DNA of 64,000 bases from Epiperipatus broadwayi. Its lineage: Eukaryota > Onychophora > Udeonychophora > Euonychophora > Peripatidae. The stretch is taken from positions 7,645,331 to 7,709,330 of the forward strand of contig JAQFVV010006245.1 in the NCBI GenBank assembly GCA_028023455.1, written 5' to 3'. The position numbers and the translations under genes are program-made. The notes beneath the pieces are model-generated. The model was not told where the DNA came from. It did no database searches and worked only from the letters and a program-made list of their open reading frames with translations. Shown one piece after another: positions 1 to 10,310 of the stretch; position 1 is the stretch's first letter, and each line of letters begins with the position of its first letter.

Positions 1-52
1 ACTCTGCCCAATGCCTGTCATCCAGGCACTCATGGCATACCAAAATTTGTGT

Positions 53-67
53 AGATCGGAAGAACAC
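53..67 (+). other. Adapter-like 15-mer (14/15 match)
   Basis: AGATCGGAAGAACAC differs at one base from the start of the Illumina TruSeq read-1 adapter (AGATCGGAAGAGCAC); the first 11 bases match exactly. On its own this could be chance, but the same LINE copy holds a perfect adapter core at 1666-1684. Confidence 0.4.
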
Positions 68-1665
68 CTTAGCCATACAACTAATCAAGTATTATGTAAT
101 CTTGCAAACTATCTCTCACAAAAAATATACAACATTGAAAATCTTTATCCAATTGCAATAGTACCATTTAATAAGAAACCAGCTCCAATAACCACCCTTA
201 ATAATATTAGGCCTATCTCCATGTGCCCAATAGCCATCAAGATCATTGAGAAAGTCATTAAAGACAGGATTGAATCATATCTGCTCCCATTGATTTCACC
301 ATATCAGTTTGCAAGAAAGCAATCACCTACAGGACAGGCAGCACTTCTTTTCAAAGCTGTATTGGGATCCGATCTGGCCGGAAAAAATACAGCCCAGTTG
401 CAGTTCAAATAGACATTGAATCAGCTTTTGATTCTGTGGCAATCGAGATATTAATTAAAATGTTGGCTGCCACTGCAATACCTCGCACTATTTTATATGT
501 TATAACCAACTTGTTGTTAAATCGGGATATACATATTACACTCAGTGGCAAAAATTCTGAATCTTTTACTCCAACACAATCAATCTCACAAGGATCCCCC
601 TGAGTGCTTTACTTTTCACCTTTTACATCAACCCTCTATTAATAAAAATCCAGCAAACATTCATTGGCATCCAAATACCAAACACATCTCAGCAGGTAAC
701 ATGTATCGCTTATATGGATGATATAACTGTCTTCCTCCCATCTAAAAAAACCTACCAGCCTTGCATACAATACTACAAGAATTTGCAGCTACACACAAAC
801 TCAGGGTCAATCTAAATAAGACAGCAGTTTGGTCTCTTTATAATGCAAAGCAGTACACAGGCATATCTGGGAAAGCCATCTGCTTTCTTGGGATTTCCCT
901 TTTATATGAGTGCAAGTGCAATGAGGGTCAAGATCCAGAACAAACTCAAAGAAGAAACAGAGCGAATTACTACTTCTCTCTCAAAGGCATATCTTTCAAT
1001 ATACTCCAAGATCCAGCTATTTAACCAGCTAGCCATAACAAAAATCACCTATTACTCACCCATTATCACATTTTCTAAAGGTTTTATTAACAAAATCTCT
1101 TCTCTCTGTAATAAGCTCTTGTGGCAGAGGAAGACTGTGTCAATATCTGCAAAACAACTTACCAGACCACCTATTCACAATGGACTAGGACTTCATAGTA
1201 TTTATATTTTCCATCTACAGAAGGCCACAAACTTAATAACATCCACAGTCAAACACTTTCCAATGCTTGAATGTCTACTTCAAATAACACCAACAGATAT
1301 ACCACCCCCTGCTTATGACCAACTAGCATCAATGATCAATCGTATAAAAACCACAGCTCCACAGATATCTCTTCAGACAATATACAAGCATTCATACTGG
1401 CAAATTTATTCATTAATCCATCCAAATCCAACCCATGACACCAATCTGACAATGCTGAAAATCAATAATCTACAATTACTCCGTAAGTTTAAAAAATGGT
1501 CACTGGAGCCAAAGTATTTTGATTTTTTGCTGAGACTAAACCTACAAGCACTGCCCACGACATATTTTCTGAGATATCGGAGACTATACACTAACATTGA
1601 TCCTTTTTGTCCCCTGTGTCACAGGGCTGAAGAAACACAGGAACATCTATTCTATCTTTGTCCGG

Positions 1666-1684
1666 CACGACGCTCTTCCGATCT
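1666..1684 (-). other. Illumina adapter core, exact 19-base match
   Basis: CACGACGCTCTTCCGATCT is identical to the 3' end of the Illumina universal adapter. It is much more GC-rich than its surroundings and interrupts the C-terminal zinc-knuckle region of the LINE protein. The simplest reading is untrimmed adapter incorporated during assembly, with a possible false junction here. Confidence 0.9.
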
Positions 1685-2420
1685 GATAGGAGCATATAGA
1701 CAATCTAACACAACCCTTCAAACAATCATTAATTCATATTGCAAAGGCTCTATTCCATCAGTCCGTGCAGCCACTTTTATGCTTTATGCATACTGGTGCA
1801 CTAGATGCACATTCACTCTAGGTAACAACACAAGGCGACATCCATCAACTTTCAATATCAAACAGGCAAAACTACGAGCCAGAGACAATAAAATTGCACA
1901 TCCAGACATCTATGCAGCAACCTGGTCACTGATAACACAACAATCAAACCTCTAAGATGGCTCCCAATAACCAAAATCTATGCCCTCAACCAATATATAT
2001 AAAAAAAAAATGTGGCAATTATCTACAAATAAAAAAACAGAATGTTGTCTTTGATTGCATAAGATTAATATAAAGGACAGTAACATCAAAATCAGACCTC
2101 AAATACTGGAAAGCAAACTAAACCCAGCATGGCAATATACATCAAAGTTGAAGTTTTGCAAATTGAACAATGATAACCCAAGACTTTGGAGAACTATGAT
2201 TACAGCAAGCAGCACTCATAAATGTAACGTATACATATGTATTTTCACCCCCCCTAACAATGTTTAAATATCTTTCCCTCCTAAGTTAAGTTCTTTTTTT
2301 GTACATCACAGATACCAACTTAAACTTGGTTTACTCACTAGCAATGTAAATATATGTATACGAAGTGTCTTATAGCAAATGTAACTCTATGGTTATCAAT
2401 AAAGTTCTTTTCTTTGAAAC

Positions 2421-2647
<227 letters not shown>

Positions 2648-2650
<3 letters not shown>

Positions 2651-3042
2651 ACACAAATAAATAAAATATTAATACATTCCAAATATATAATAATATTCAA
2701 ATAAAACCATAATATTATTATAATCTACAAATACAATTATTTACCTCCTTCCCTATCTTTAATTATTTCTTTTAAAATACCTTTATAATTTAATACTCTT
2801 CTTATATAAATTTATTATTTATTCTCTAAATCTTTACCCATTAACATTCTTTTTATACCCCTCTCCCCTTTTTTATTTTTATATATTATTCCTATATTAT
2901 CTTATTTTTTTATCTTTATTTATTAACTTTCTATAGGGAAGGAGGTAAGTAATTGTATTTGTAGATTATAATAATATTATGGTTTTATTTGAATATTATA
3001 TATTTGGAATATATTAATATTTTATTTATTTGTGTTATTATT
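2648..3042. repeat. Inverted repeat, ~105-bp arms
   Basis: The left arm (about 2648-2756) and right arm (about 2935-3042) are near-perfect reverse complements, ending at the centre in CTCCTTCCCTATC and GGGAAGGAG. The loop is AT-rich, non-coding DNA. It sits directly upstream of a hammerhead-like fold (3076-3119) and a Penelope remnant, so it may be part of a Penelope terminal structure. Confidence 0.8.
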
Positions 3043-3075
3043 TTTGTTTTTTATTTTTATTATTATTATTTTAAG

Positions 3076-3119
3076 GAAACTTGATAATGACTACAGAATG
3101 TAGTTGAAATGTTGTATGG
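3076..3119 (+). ncRNA. Hammerhead-like fold, Penelope type (copy c)
   Basis: Core UUGAUAA at 3081-3087, one spacer base, stem II GACUAC (3089-3094) pairing GUAGUU (3100-3105), then GAAA at 3106-3109. The fold matches the other Penelope-linked copies at 3607-3637 and 33119-33145. Canonical C3 and G8 are replaced by U and A, which would keep the 3-8 pair. Activity is doubtful. Confidence 0.5.
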
Positions 3120-3269
3120 AAGAGAAAGAAAATTATAGTTTGGAATAAAACAAGTTTTAAAAGAAAAGGTTTTGAATTTATATATATATATATATAATAT
3201 ACAAATCAATATATATATATCAAAATACAGTGCAATTTACATAAATTATATTATTATTAGTGTACATTT

Positions 3270-3525
3270 GAGAAGAGAATAAAAGAGCATATGCTTTTAT
3301 ATAATAGAATTCAAAAAGAGAAACAATCTGGAATATATGTAAATAAACCTTCATCATCTGTTATATTTGATCATAATAAATCTTGTCAATATGGATTTAA
3401 ATTTGATTATAAAAATATGAAAATTATTTAAATTGAACATTGTCATAATAAACGTAAAATAAAAGAGGCTATGTTGATCAAGAAATCGTCAAATGTTAAT
3501 GAATCGCCAGTCATTAAATGTTAAG
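3270..3525 (+). pseudogene. GIY-YIG endonuclease remnant of a Penelope element
   Basis: In the frame of 3270 one reads EKRIKEHMLLYNRIQ, then SVIFDHNKSCQYGFKFDY, a stop at 3429-3431, then HNKRKIKEAMLI. This is collinear with the better preserved Penelope endonuclease at 32720-33073 (EKRLKEHQLLYNRIK, FLDHEKTCNYKFKFN, HKKRKIKEAIMI). The N-terminal GIY-YIG strands are missing and the frame is closed by a stop, so it is inactive. In intact Penelope elements this domain nicks the target DNA to prime reverse transcription. Confidence 0.75.
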
Positions 3526-3601
3526 ATAACAGAATTGTGGGAAATCTGAATTGAACTATGGATATTGTTAAAGGTTGTCTCCTTTTGATTATTCAATGTT
3601 A

Positions 3602-3647
3602 TATAGTTGATAAAGACTATAAAATGTATAGTCGAAAGTACTTCTAA
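3602..3647 (+). ncRNA. Hammerhead-like fold, Penelope type (copy b)
   Basis: Core UUGAUAA at 3607-3613, spacer A, stem II GACUAU (3615-3620) pairing AUAGUC (3628-3633) with a 7-base loop, then GAAA at 3634-3637. It is followed by a palindromic AGUACU (3637-3642) that can form stem III. Bases 3604-3606 can pair with 3644-3646 as stem I. It lies just after the GIY-YIG remnant, the position where Penelope-like elements carry hammerhead ribozymes. Confidence 0.6.
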
Positions 3648-3725
3648 TAATAATATAATTTACGTAAATTGTACTGTATTTTGATATATATATATATATA
3701 TATTGATTTGTATATTACATATATT

Positions 3726-5684
3726 GTGGAACGAATACAGATATCAAACTTTATTTTATATATATATAATGTTATGTTTTAAAAGATAAAGGAATAACAT
3801 TATAATATATCTCCTTAAAACTATGAATGTGAGTTTTAGAAAATAAGAGTGGAGGAGAAAATTGTATTCTTAATTGTTTTTTTTTTAAGTCAATTTAAAT
3901 AATATTAGAAAAATAATACAGTGTAAACTAAAGTTTAAATAAAAGTCTGGAAGAACTTTGGAATAATGGTCATATAAAATAAATGAAAGGAGGATAAAAA
4001 TTTGATTAAAAATTCATCAAATTTCATCAAACCATTGTATAAATAATTTCATAAACCTTTAATTAAGTTTAATATATAAAAAAAGTTTATAAGTAAGAGA
4101 AGAGAATAAATTATGATTATTAAAAAACAACTATGGTAATGTAAAGATAAAAAATATTTATTAGAAAGTAAACAAACTTATGACATAGTTTGCTTTGAAA
4201 GTAGCAGGTAAGACAGACGTCAATGATAAAGATATATATATAATAAAAATTTTAGCCAAATTTATTATTATTAAATTTTATTAGACTTTTCAATACTCGT
4301 TCCAAGATAGATACAGAATTTTCAGGAAAGAAATATATATGCTATATTTAAGAAAAAACTGATTTAATACTAGTTACCAAAAAATATTAGTTTAGCTATG
4401 ATTGAAAAGTTATAATTTGCATTATAATGCTTTAAGATATAACTTTTTTTTTTATCTTTGTTACTAATCACTGGCTGGTTGTAAATCTTGAGAATATGTA
4501 GTTTTGAGGAATTATGAATAGCATTAAATAAAAATTTCTTGAAGCCTCTAAATAAAATATCTACATAAGTGAATGAATAGATAGAGTTAAAGGTGACTTG
4601 CTGGATGAGGTTGAACGCAGAGCTGAAGTCATAATTCATTAGCAGAACCTGAAATAAATTGTTAGCCAATGGCATTCTAAAGGAACTCAATTATAGTGAA
4701 GAATCTTTGCTCAATTGTATGTTTGACTAAGCTAAAAGTTCATTTTTTATTTTATTTATTACAAATAAGTTGTTTTCATATATAATTGTATATAAAAGTA
4801 TTATATATATATATATTGTGCATAAAGAAAAAATTCTTAATGAGCACATGTTTTTCATAATATTTAACTGTAAGACATCAATAATTTTGAACTGTTTGTT
4901 TTAATTTTGATAATCATTATTTGTTCAAGTTATTAATATTTTATATTATAGTAAATTAACCAACTTTATTTAATGTATAAAATCAATTTGTATTAAACAT
5001 ATATATCAAAAATTACTTCATATAAATTAGATTTAAAATATTTAATCTTCTTTTAATAATATTTGAAGAAAATAGTATGCTCCCAATTTTTTTTTATATA
5101 TCTGTGTTTATAAATATAAATTCTGCATTTATATTATTATTAATTGATATTTTTTAAATTATTATATTATAGTTATAAATATATTTTGTATTTATATTAT
5201 TTCTTTATTTTTAGAGAATGATCTTGCTTTAGCCATGCATTATAAATATGGGATTGCATGACCCATGATTAATTTTTGTTTCTGAAAACTGAGCTAAGAA
5301 TCAAATGAATGTAAAACAAGATTGTAGTGTGAAGGTCAATTTTTTTTCATTGTAATGAAATTCCAGTCTAAGAAATTAGATTATGCAAATATAAGTGTTA
5401 TCTCATATATATATAAAGCTGATTCTTATTCTTTGTATGCATTTATAAAGCTATCCTGTTACACATTTTGTAATTAAACTGTGAAACAAGAATGAATGCT
5501 ATAAGTAACATAACAATGGTCAAGCAGGGGTTTGATGAATACAGTCTAAGTAAATAAAGAATGTGTGTGGGTGTTTAAGATATTTCACTACTTCACTGCC
5601 ACCTATTTAATTTCTTGAGACTCAAATAAATGTCCACAGCAATATAAATATATTTTTATTTTATCTCAATATTGGTTTCCTGAT
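3726..5684. other. No gene recognised
   Basis: AT-rich DNA with short (AT)n runs and poly-T or poly-A tracts. The only longer frame, 4370-4690 on the minus strand, shows no recognisable motif or splice context. I see no repeat family member that I can name. Confidence 0.5.
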
Positions 5685-6630
5685 TTTTCTTGAAGTTGAT
5701 TTTACCTTCATCTCAAATTTACTTTTAAAATAATAAAAGTACATAGAATATCATTCTAACTAGTACATTCTATAATACAGCATTTCAGTTAAACAAAGTT
5801 TACTTTTTTTTTAATATTGCTCCAATTCCAATGACAGTAATTTTGCTTATTCCTTCATTACCTTTAATAGAACTTAGCATTTATTTTCAATTTATTTATT
5901 GCAATCTTAAAATGTTTACAAAAGTGTGTGTGTGTGCTTACAGAACATGACATATATTCACATTTATCAATTTTAACCATCCCGTGCTGAACTATATTAA
6001 CATAACCTCATTAAATGTTAGGCAAATATGGAAACTTTTATAATCTTTACCACCAATAATATTTTATGTTTTTAATAACAAGTAATTTACTAGAATGATT
6101 ATAATGTTGTAATGATTAGATATGTAGTAATATATCTAAATGTAAATTATTAATTATTAAATATGTGAACCCTTCTTACTTTATATCAAAAACCCATAAA
6201 TGAATATTTTACCATAGTCAAAAGATTGATTAAGAAACGTCTTTTTCCAAATGACTGCTATATATTTAGTACTACTTCAAACAACATTTCATGAATGCTA
6301 TACTTAAGTTAAATACTACTTCACGAAGATATTAAGAAAATAACTTTTATACTACAACCTGCTTTGACTCAGTACTTTAACTCTGTAAACATCATTCTTA
6401 AAATTAAGTAATATAGATGTCACACACCTATATATATATATATTGTAATCGTTCTGACATATAAATATAAAATAAAGCAATCAATCATTAAATAGTAAAC
6501 ATTTCAATGTATGTTCTCAGCACAAACATTATAATTTACTTATGGTATATGTGATCATGTTTATTTAATTTTTATTTATTTTTTAGCATGGGATCTGTTC
6601 ACTTAAATGTATTACATAATTTTTAAGTTG
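5685..6630 (+). repeat. Left arm of a ~1-kb inverted repeat
   Basis: This block matches the reverse complement of about 16890-17968 over nearly its whole length. Shared landmarks include the motif around ACATTCTATAAT (5763 region), ACCACCAATAAT (6050 region) and ATAAATATAAAATAAAGCAA (6460 region). By eye identity is about 80 percent with small indels. No coding potential is seen. The two arms enclose the LTR-like pair at 6825-16370. Confidence 0.7.
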
Positions 6631-7282
6631 GAATTAAAATAATTTTTCTCCTTTTTTAACTTAAATTATTTTTAATGATTATCTAAGACATCAAATACGA
6701 AGCGTTTTTAATTGATAAATTGAATGATATATATATTGTAATAGATATGTAAATATATATGTTACATGAAATATTAAATATATATATTATTTTTGTTATT
6801 ATTAATGAAAAAGACTGCCAATTTAATAAGTAGAATAAAGAGAATAGATCAAAAGTCAGTAAACAGAAGAAAAATAAAATTCTGTATCTGAATCTCAAGT
6901 TAAAATAAAAGAAAAAAGTTGAAGAGGGAAAAATATAATTCAAGTATAATGCAGTTTGAGAATTTTAATTAATTATGGCTTATCTTTTCTGTTCAATAAA
7001 ACTATAAATTCCAAAATGTTATGATAATAAAATGAAACTGATTGTAACTTTAAATTGTAAAGGTAACTTAAAGACTATAAAGTTATTCATTGAAATATTT
7101 TGAACTAAACTTTTAATTGTAAAGAAATAACTGAATCATACAGGCTTATTATATACCTGTGTCTATATATGTAATATATAGGGTATATGAGCACAGATTT
7201 CACATGACCTGCCTACCACTCTCCACATTATCTCATAACACTGATACACTTGAACACATATATGTTGAAAAGATAAATAATC

Positions 7283-7326
7283 ACCAATATACGTATTTCA
7301 TGCTAAACCAGCAATCATCACTTGGT
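7283..7326 (-). ncRNA. Hammerhead ribozyme copy, core mutated
   Basis: Read on the minus strand: stem I ACCAA and UUGGU, core GUGAUGA where CUGAUGA is expected, stem II UGCUG and UAGCA, GAAA, then the palindrome around UACGUA. The change of C3 to G (plus-strand base 7321) removes the 3-8 pair, so this copy is probably inactive. Confidence 0.7.
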
Positions 7327-7528
7327 TCAAGACTTTCACATGACCCACCACTCTCCACACTATCTCAGGGTGGCCTTTGAGCATTCCATCATCAGATTTT
7401 CAATTGGATGGACGTTTGAAGAGTTGGAGTGTGGAGTAGATTAAAGCCTGTTCATTAAAGTTTGAGGTTTGGCTATCTTAATATTATCTGAGCACTTATA
7501 GCATATATGTGTAGAGATGGTAATCTAG

Positions 7529-7572
7529 ACCAACTGATGATTGCTAGTTTAGCATGAAATACGTATATTGGT
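7529..7572 (+). ncRNA. Type I hammerhead ribozyme (family 1)
   Basis: All elements of a type I hammerhead are present. Stem I: ACCAA (7529-7533) with UUGGU (7568-7572). Core CUGAUGA at 7534-7540. Stem II: UGCUA (7542-7546) with UAGCA (7550-7554), preceded by a U-U mismatch. GAAA at 7556-7559. Stem III: self-complementary AUACGUAU (7559-7566). The predicted self-cleavage is after A7567. The short palindromic stem III is typical of metazoan hammerheads thought to act best as dimers. Confidence 0.8.
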
Positions 7573-9342
7573 AAGTATATTGGTGATTATCTTTTCAACA
7601 TATGTGTTCATGTGTATCAGTGTTATGAGATAGAGTGGAGAGTAGTGGGTTATGTGAAAGTTTGTGCTCATATACTCTAATTGTAAAGAAAGAAGAGAAA
7701 AAACAACAAGAGCATTGTAATGTAAATAAATAAACAGAATTATTGTCTAAAATTATTTAATTAAAGAAAATTAGGATTTAATCAAAAATGAAAATAATTT
7801 TGTAAATTGTCTAATCAAGAATAGATTATGTTTTACTGGAAATCAATAATCTATCTAACTTATTAGTCAATCAATAATAAAAAAGACTAACTAATTAAAA
7901 AAAAGATTGAAATTGATTAATGGCATGGATAAACTTAGACTATGATTTGTCAAGGGTTATTATAAAGGCAACTAAATTTTCATTAGAATTAGTCTGCTGT
8001 ATATCGGCTGTTATTTTGATTCTGATCCTGTTAATCAGATTCAGCTGCTATTACTTATTAATTTTTGCTGAATTATCACTTGCTAAATTTTATAGACTTT
8101 TTTAATATTGAAAATGATTAGTTCATACTTCAGTGACTTATAGTTATTTACATGGATATCCTAACATGACCATGCAGTGCTAAACTCATAATGAGGTGTT
8201 CATTCAGTTTACATCACGCAGTTCCTATGCATTTGATAAATGTGACAAATATACTTGACCTTTCATTACTGAGACACTTATCAATCATTATCAAAGACTA
8301 TTACTGAACAAGGCCATGCAAATATATGCTGCACCAGAGAGAAGCAACAAGCCATTGAAAGAAACCAGGAAACCTGTTCAAGAATGACAGTCATAAACTA
8401 TATAAATTGTCAAGAAACAGGATGATCACTCCAGTGAAACTATAAAAAAAACAGGTTAAAATAAGAAAATAATTAAAGTCTAAACATAAAATGGTATACA
8501 GGGATAAGATTTATTTTTCTTAATAAACTTTTGTAAAATTAGAAATGATAAATTCTTAGCTAAAGTAGATTTAATTATACAGAATAACATTGTAATTAGT
8601 TTGATTTAATTTTATTTTTTATTTTTATTATCATAATGTTTTTTTTTGTAAATAAATATGTTATTTTAATATGTTAATTTGGCTTAAGCCCTCTATCTCT
8701 TTCTGTACTTCATCATATGACATTTAATTAAGATAAAATTTGTCAGTACTATTGTTTTTGTTTAAATATGTATTATCTGGTAGCTTAAGTTAGCTAAGTT
8801 TTTTGCTCATTTTAACTAATTGTGGAATCAAGTGCTTGGAATATGTAAAGTCTTCCTTGATGGATACTCCAGTCAAATTGGCTGGATAGCACTCAGAGAT
8901 TTATCCCCAGTATAAATAAAAGTATTTACAGGAGAGATATTTTGAAGTGGTCTTGAAAGGTGGCTGCAGTTTGGGTATATATAGAAAATTTCAGTCTGAT
9001 TATTGGTATGGTTAATATGTTAACATATTTATCATATCAACTTCTCAGCTTGTGTATCAGTCTTTTAAATTTGTATAAATTATTATTGTTAAAATTTAAA
9101 TGTAATAAATAAATATCCGTTATAAATTCCAATGTGTGTGCTCAAATGTTCCATTCTAATTGGTATCGAATGTGAGTGTTCGATCATCCAATTAACTAAT
9201 TGCCACCCTAAATTGACCTCAGCTATCAGATAAAATAAAAAAAGTAATAATAATTAAATAAAGATTAATAATTTGGTGAGAGGTGCAAGAGTGAGAAAAC
9301 AGCCAATAGTAAAATAATAACTCTATTATAGTTAAACAAATT

Positions 9343-9377
<35 letters not shown>

Positions 9378-9784
9378 AAGGGTGTGTGTGGGTGTAATAA
9401 AAAGAAAAGATAAGACTAAGACAAATAAGTAATTATAGGTAGATATATAAAAACAGCAATCGTAAAAGTCATAAATAAGCAGGCGGATAATATTAGAAGA
9501 GACTAAATAGTGTGGCAGATTGGGTGAACATACCAATTAAATGAAAAAAAGAAAATAAAAATATATAATAGACTAATTAAAAAAAAGAGATAGTAAAATG
9601 ATAGCAATATTGAAAATAAACAACTAAAAAATAAGGTAACTATTAAAAATATAATAAAATTAAAAAAAATAAATGCTTATTAGAACAAGAGTAAAAATTG
9701 AAGTTCAATACAAAGAATTAAAAAATTTCCCCAGCAAGGAACAATAACAAAATAAAATTGATAAGCAATAAAATAATGACATCA

Positions 9785-10310
9785 TGATAATGATGGCAAA
9801 AATGTTCGAAGAACTTAAAAACTAAAATAAGGAAACAGTCGAAGAGATTAAAAAACAAAATGAAACAAGCTTAAAAAGCAAAATAAAAAAAACAGCTTAT
9901 GAGCTTAAGAATCAAAATAATGAAGCAAACAAAGTTAAAAAAATCAAGCTCAGATGCTTGAAAAATTAGAACAGCAGATTAAATCAGGATATGAAAAAAT
10001 GAAAAAAGAAATCATGGAAAAAATAAGTGGAAGTATAAAACAAGTGGAAAATCAAATCAAAATAGCATATCAGAAAATTGAGAAAAATAAAATAGAATAG
10101 AAAGGAAAGATAGAACTGTGCAAGTAATATTAAATAATAAAATAGAAAATGAAAGGATAATAGAAAATATTAGAATAGAAATTAACAGTTTAGTGGATAA
10201 GATAGACAAAATAGATTTTAATAAAAGTAAACAAATTGAAACACTTAAAGAAATTGGCAAAATAAACAAGAAAAAAGCTCATATGTTAATAACCCTGCAA
10301 TAGTCAATCA
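9785..10310 (+). pseudogene. Possible gag coiled-coil remnant
   Basis: Broken frames rich in Lys, Glu, Asn and Ile read as heptad-like segments, for example MFEELKN, ELKNQNNEANK and, in the open part 10118-10303, ENERIIENIRIEINSLV then DKIDKIDFNKSKQIETLKEI. A stretch after 10320 (PTECIDSLEKHIYKK) resembles the start of a retrotransposon gag core. This is composition and context, not a firm homology. It could equally be low-complexity purine-rich DNA. Confidence 0.3.

Larger units (their letters stand above)
1..1955 (+). pseudogene. Reverse transcriptase of LINE copy 1, frameshifted
   Basis: Would encode the RNA-templated DNA polymerase for target-primed integration. Visible in order: RT fingers with the RPIS motif near 210-230 (frame of 11-412); the palm segment with DIESAFDSV near 412-440 in another frame; SQGSP near 585-600; the catalytic YMDD at 711-722; a thumb/connection region; a C-terminal zf-RVT knuckle (CPLC, then EH, then C) at about 1606-1662; stop at 1953-1955. 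The frame changes at roughly 395-400, 599, 757 and 850-890, so the gene is broken even though both catalytic aspartates remain. Directly after the last zinc-knuckle cysteine the frame reads through an Illumina adapter core (1666-1684), so the residues there (ARRSSDL) are probably not native. Confidence 0.85.
1..2420 (+). mobile_element. L1/Tx1-like LINE, 5' part outside window
   Basis: Non-LTR retrotransposon copy entering from the left edge. The decayed reverse transcriptase region runs to 1955. A 3' untranslated stretch follows, with an AATAAA at about 2397, and the element ends directly in a (TAA)n tract, the usual sort of simple 3' tail of such elements. The apurinic endonuclease half would lie left of position 1. 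The related but different copy at 23.8-26.0 kb has the same domain order and also an AATAAA just before its 3' end. The assignment to the L1/Tx1 group is by motif memory (YMDD box, C-terminal zf-RVT knuckle) and was not tested by alignment. Confidence 0.8.
3183..3725 (+). mobile_element. Penelope-like element 3' remnant with inverted ends
   Basis: A GIY-YIG endonuclease remnant (3264-3525) and a hammerhead-like fold (3602-3647) are bracketed by inverted repeats of about 75-80 bp: 3183-3262 and 3645-3725. Each contains an (AT)n run, a TTGATTTGTATATTA-type block and an ATTTACGTAAAT-like block. Terminal repeats in direct or inverted orientation, and hammerhead motifs within them, are known for Penelope-like elements. 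No reverse transcriptase sequence is left here. A fragment resembling the terminal repeat recurs at about 20981-21020. Confidence 0.7.
7140..7690. mobile_element. Head-to-head pair of hammerhead-bearing repeats (family 1)
   Basis: Two copies of one repeat face each other: a minus-strand copy at about 7145-7330 and a plus-strand copy at about 7440-7690. Each carries a hammerhead fold (7283-7326 minus, 7529-7572 plus). The minus side also contains a partial second unit: the CACTCTCCACA block occurs at about 7210 and again at about 7345, a spacing near 137 bp, suggesting a short tandem dimer. A single copy of the family lies at 27310-27640. The element interrupts LTR-like copy 1. Confidence 0.75.
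6825..9160 (+). repeat. LTR-like direct repeat, copy 1 (interrupted)
   Basis: It matches 14695-16370 in the same orientation in two blocks, 6825-7025 and 7735-9105. The roughly 700 bp between them contain the head-to-head hammerhead repeat and are absent from copy 2. Features consistent with an LTR: a TATA-like AGTATAAATAAAAG near 8908, tandem AATAAA near 9100, and a TGGTATCG at 9161 directly after the end, resembling a tRNA primer-binding site. A 5' boundary with TG was not resolved. It could instead be two copies of another dispersed repeat. Confidence 0.5.

Noticed and set aside
5216-5270. Possible terminal exon after TTTCTTTATTTTTAG, reading NDLALAMHYKYGIA then stop
   Set aside because: Only about 15 residues, no recognisable family and no partner exon; AG after a T run is frequent in this DNA.
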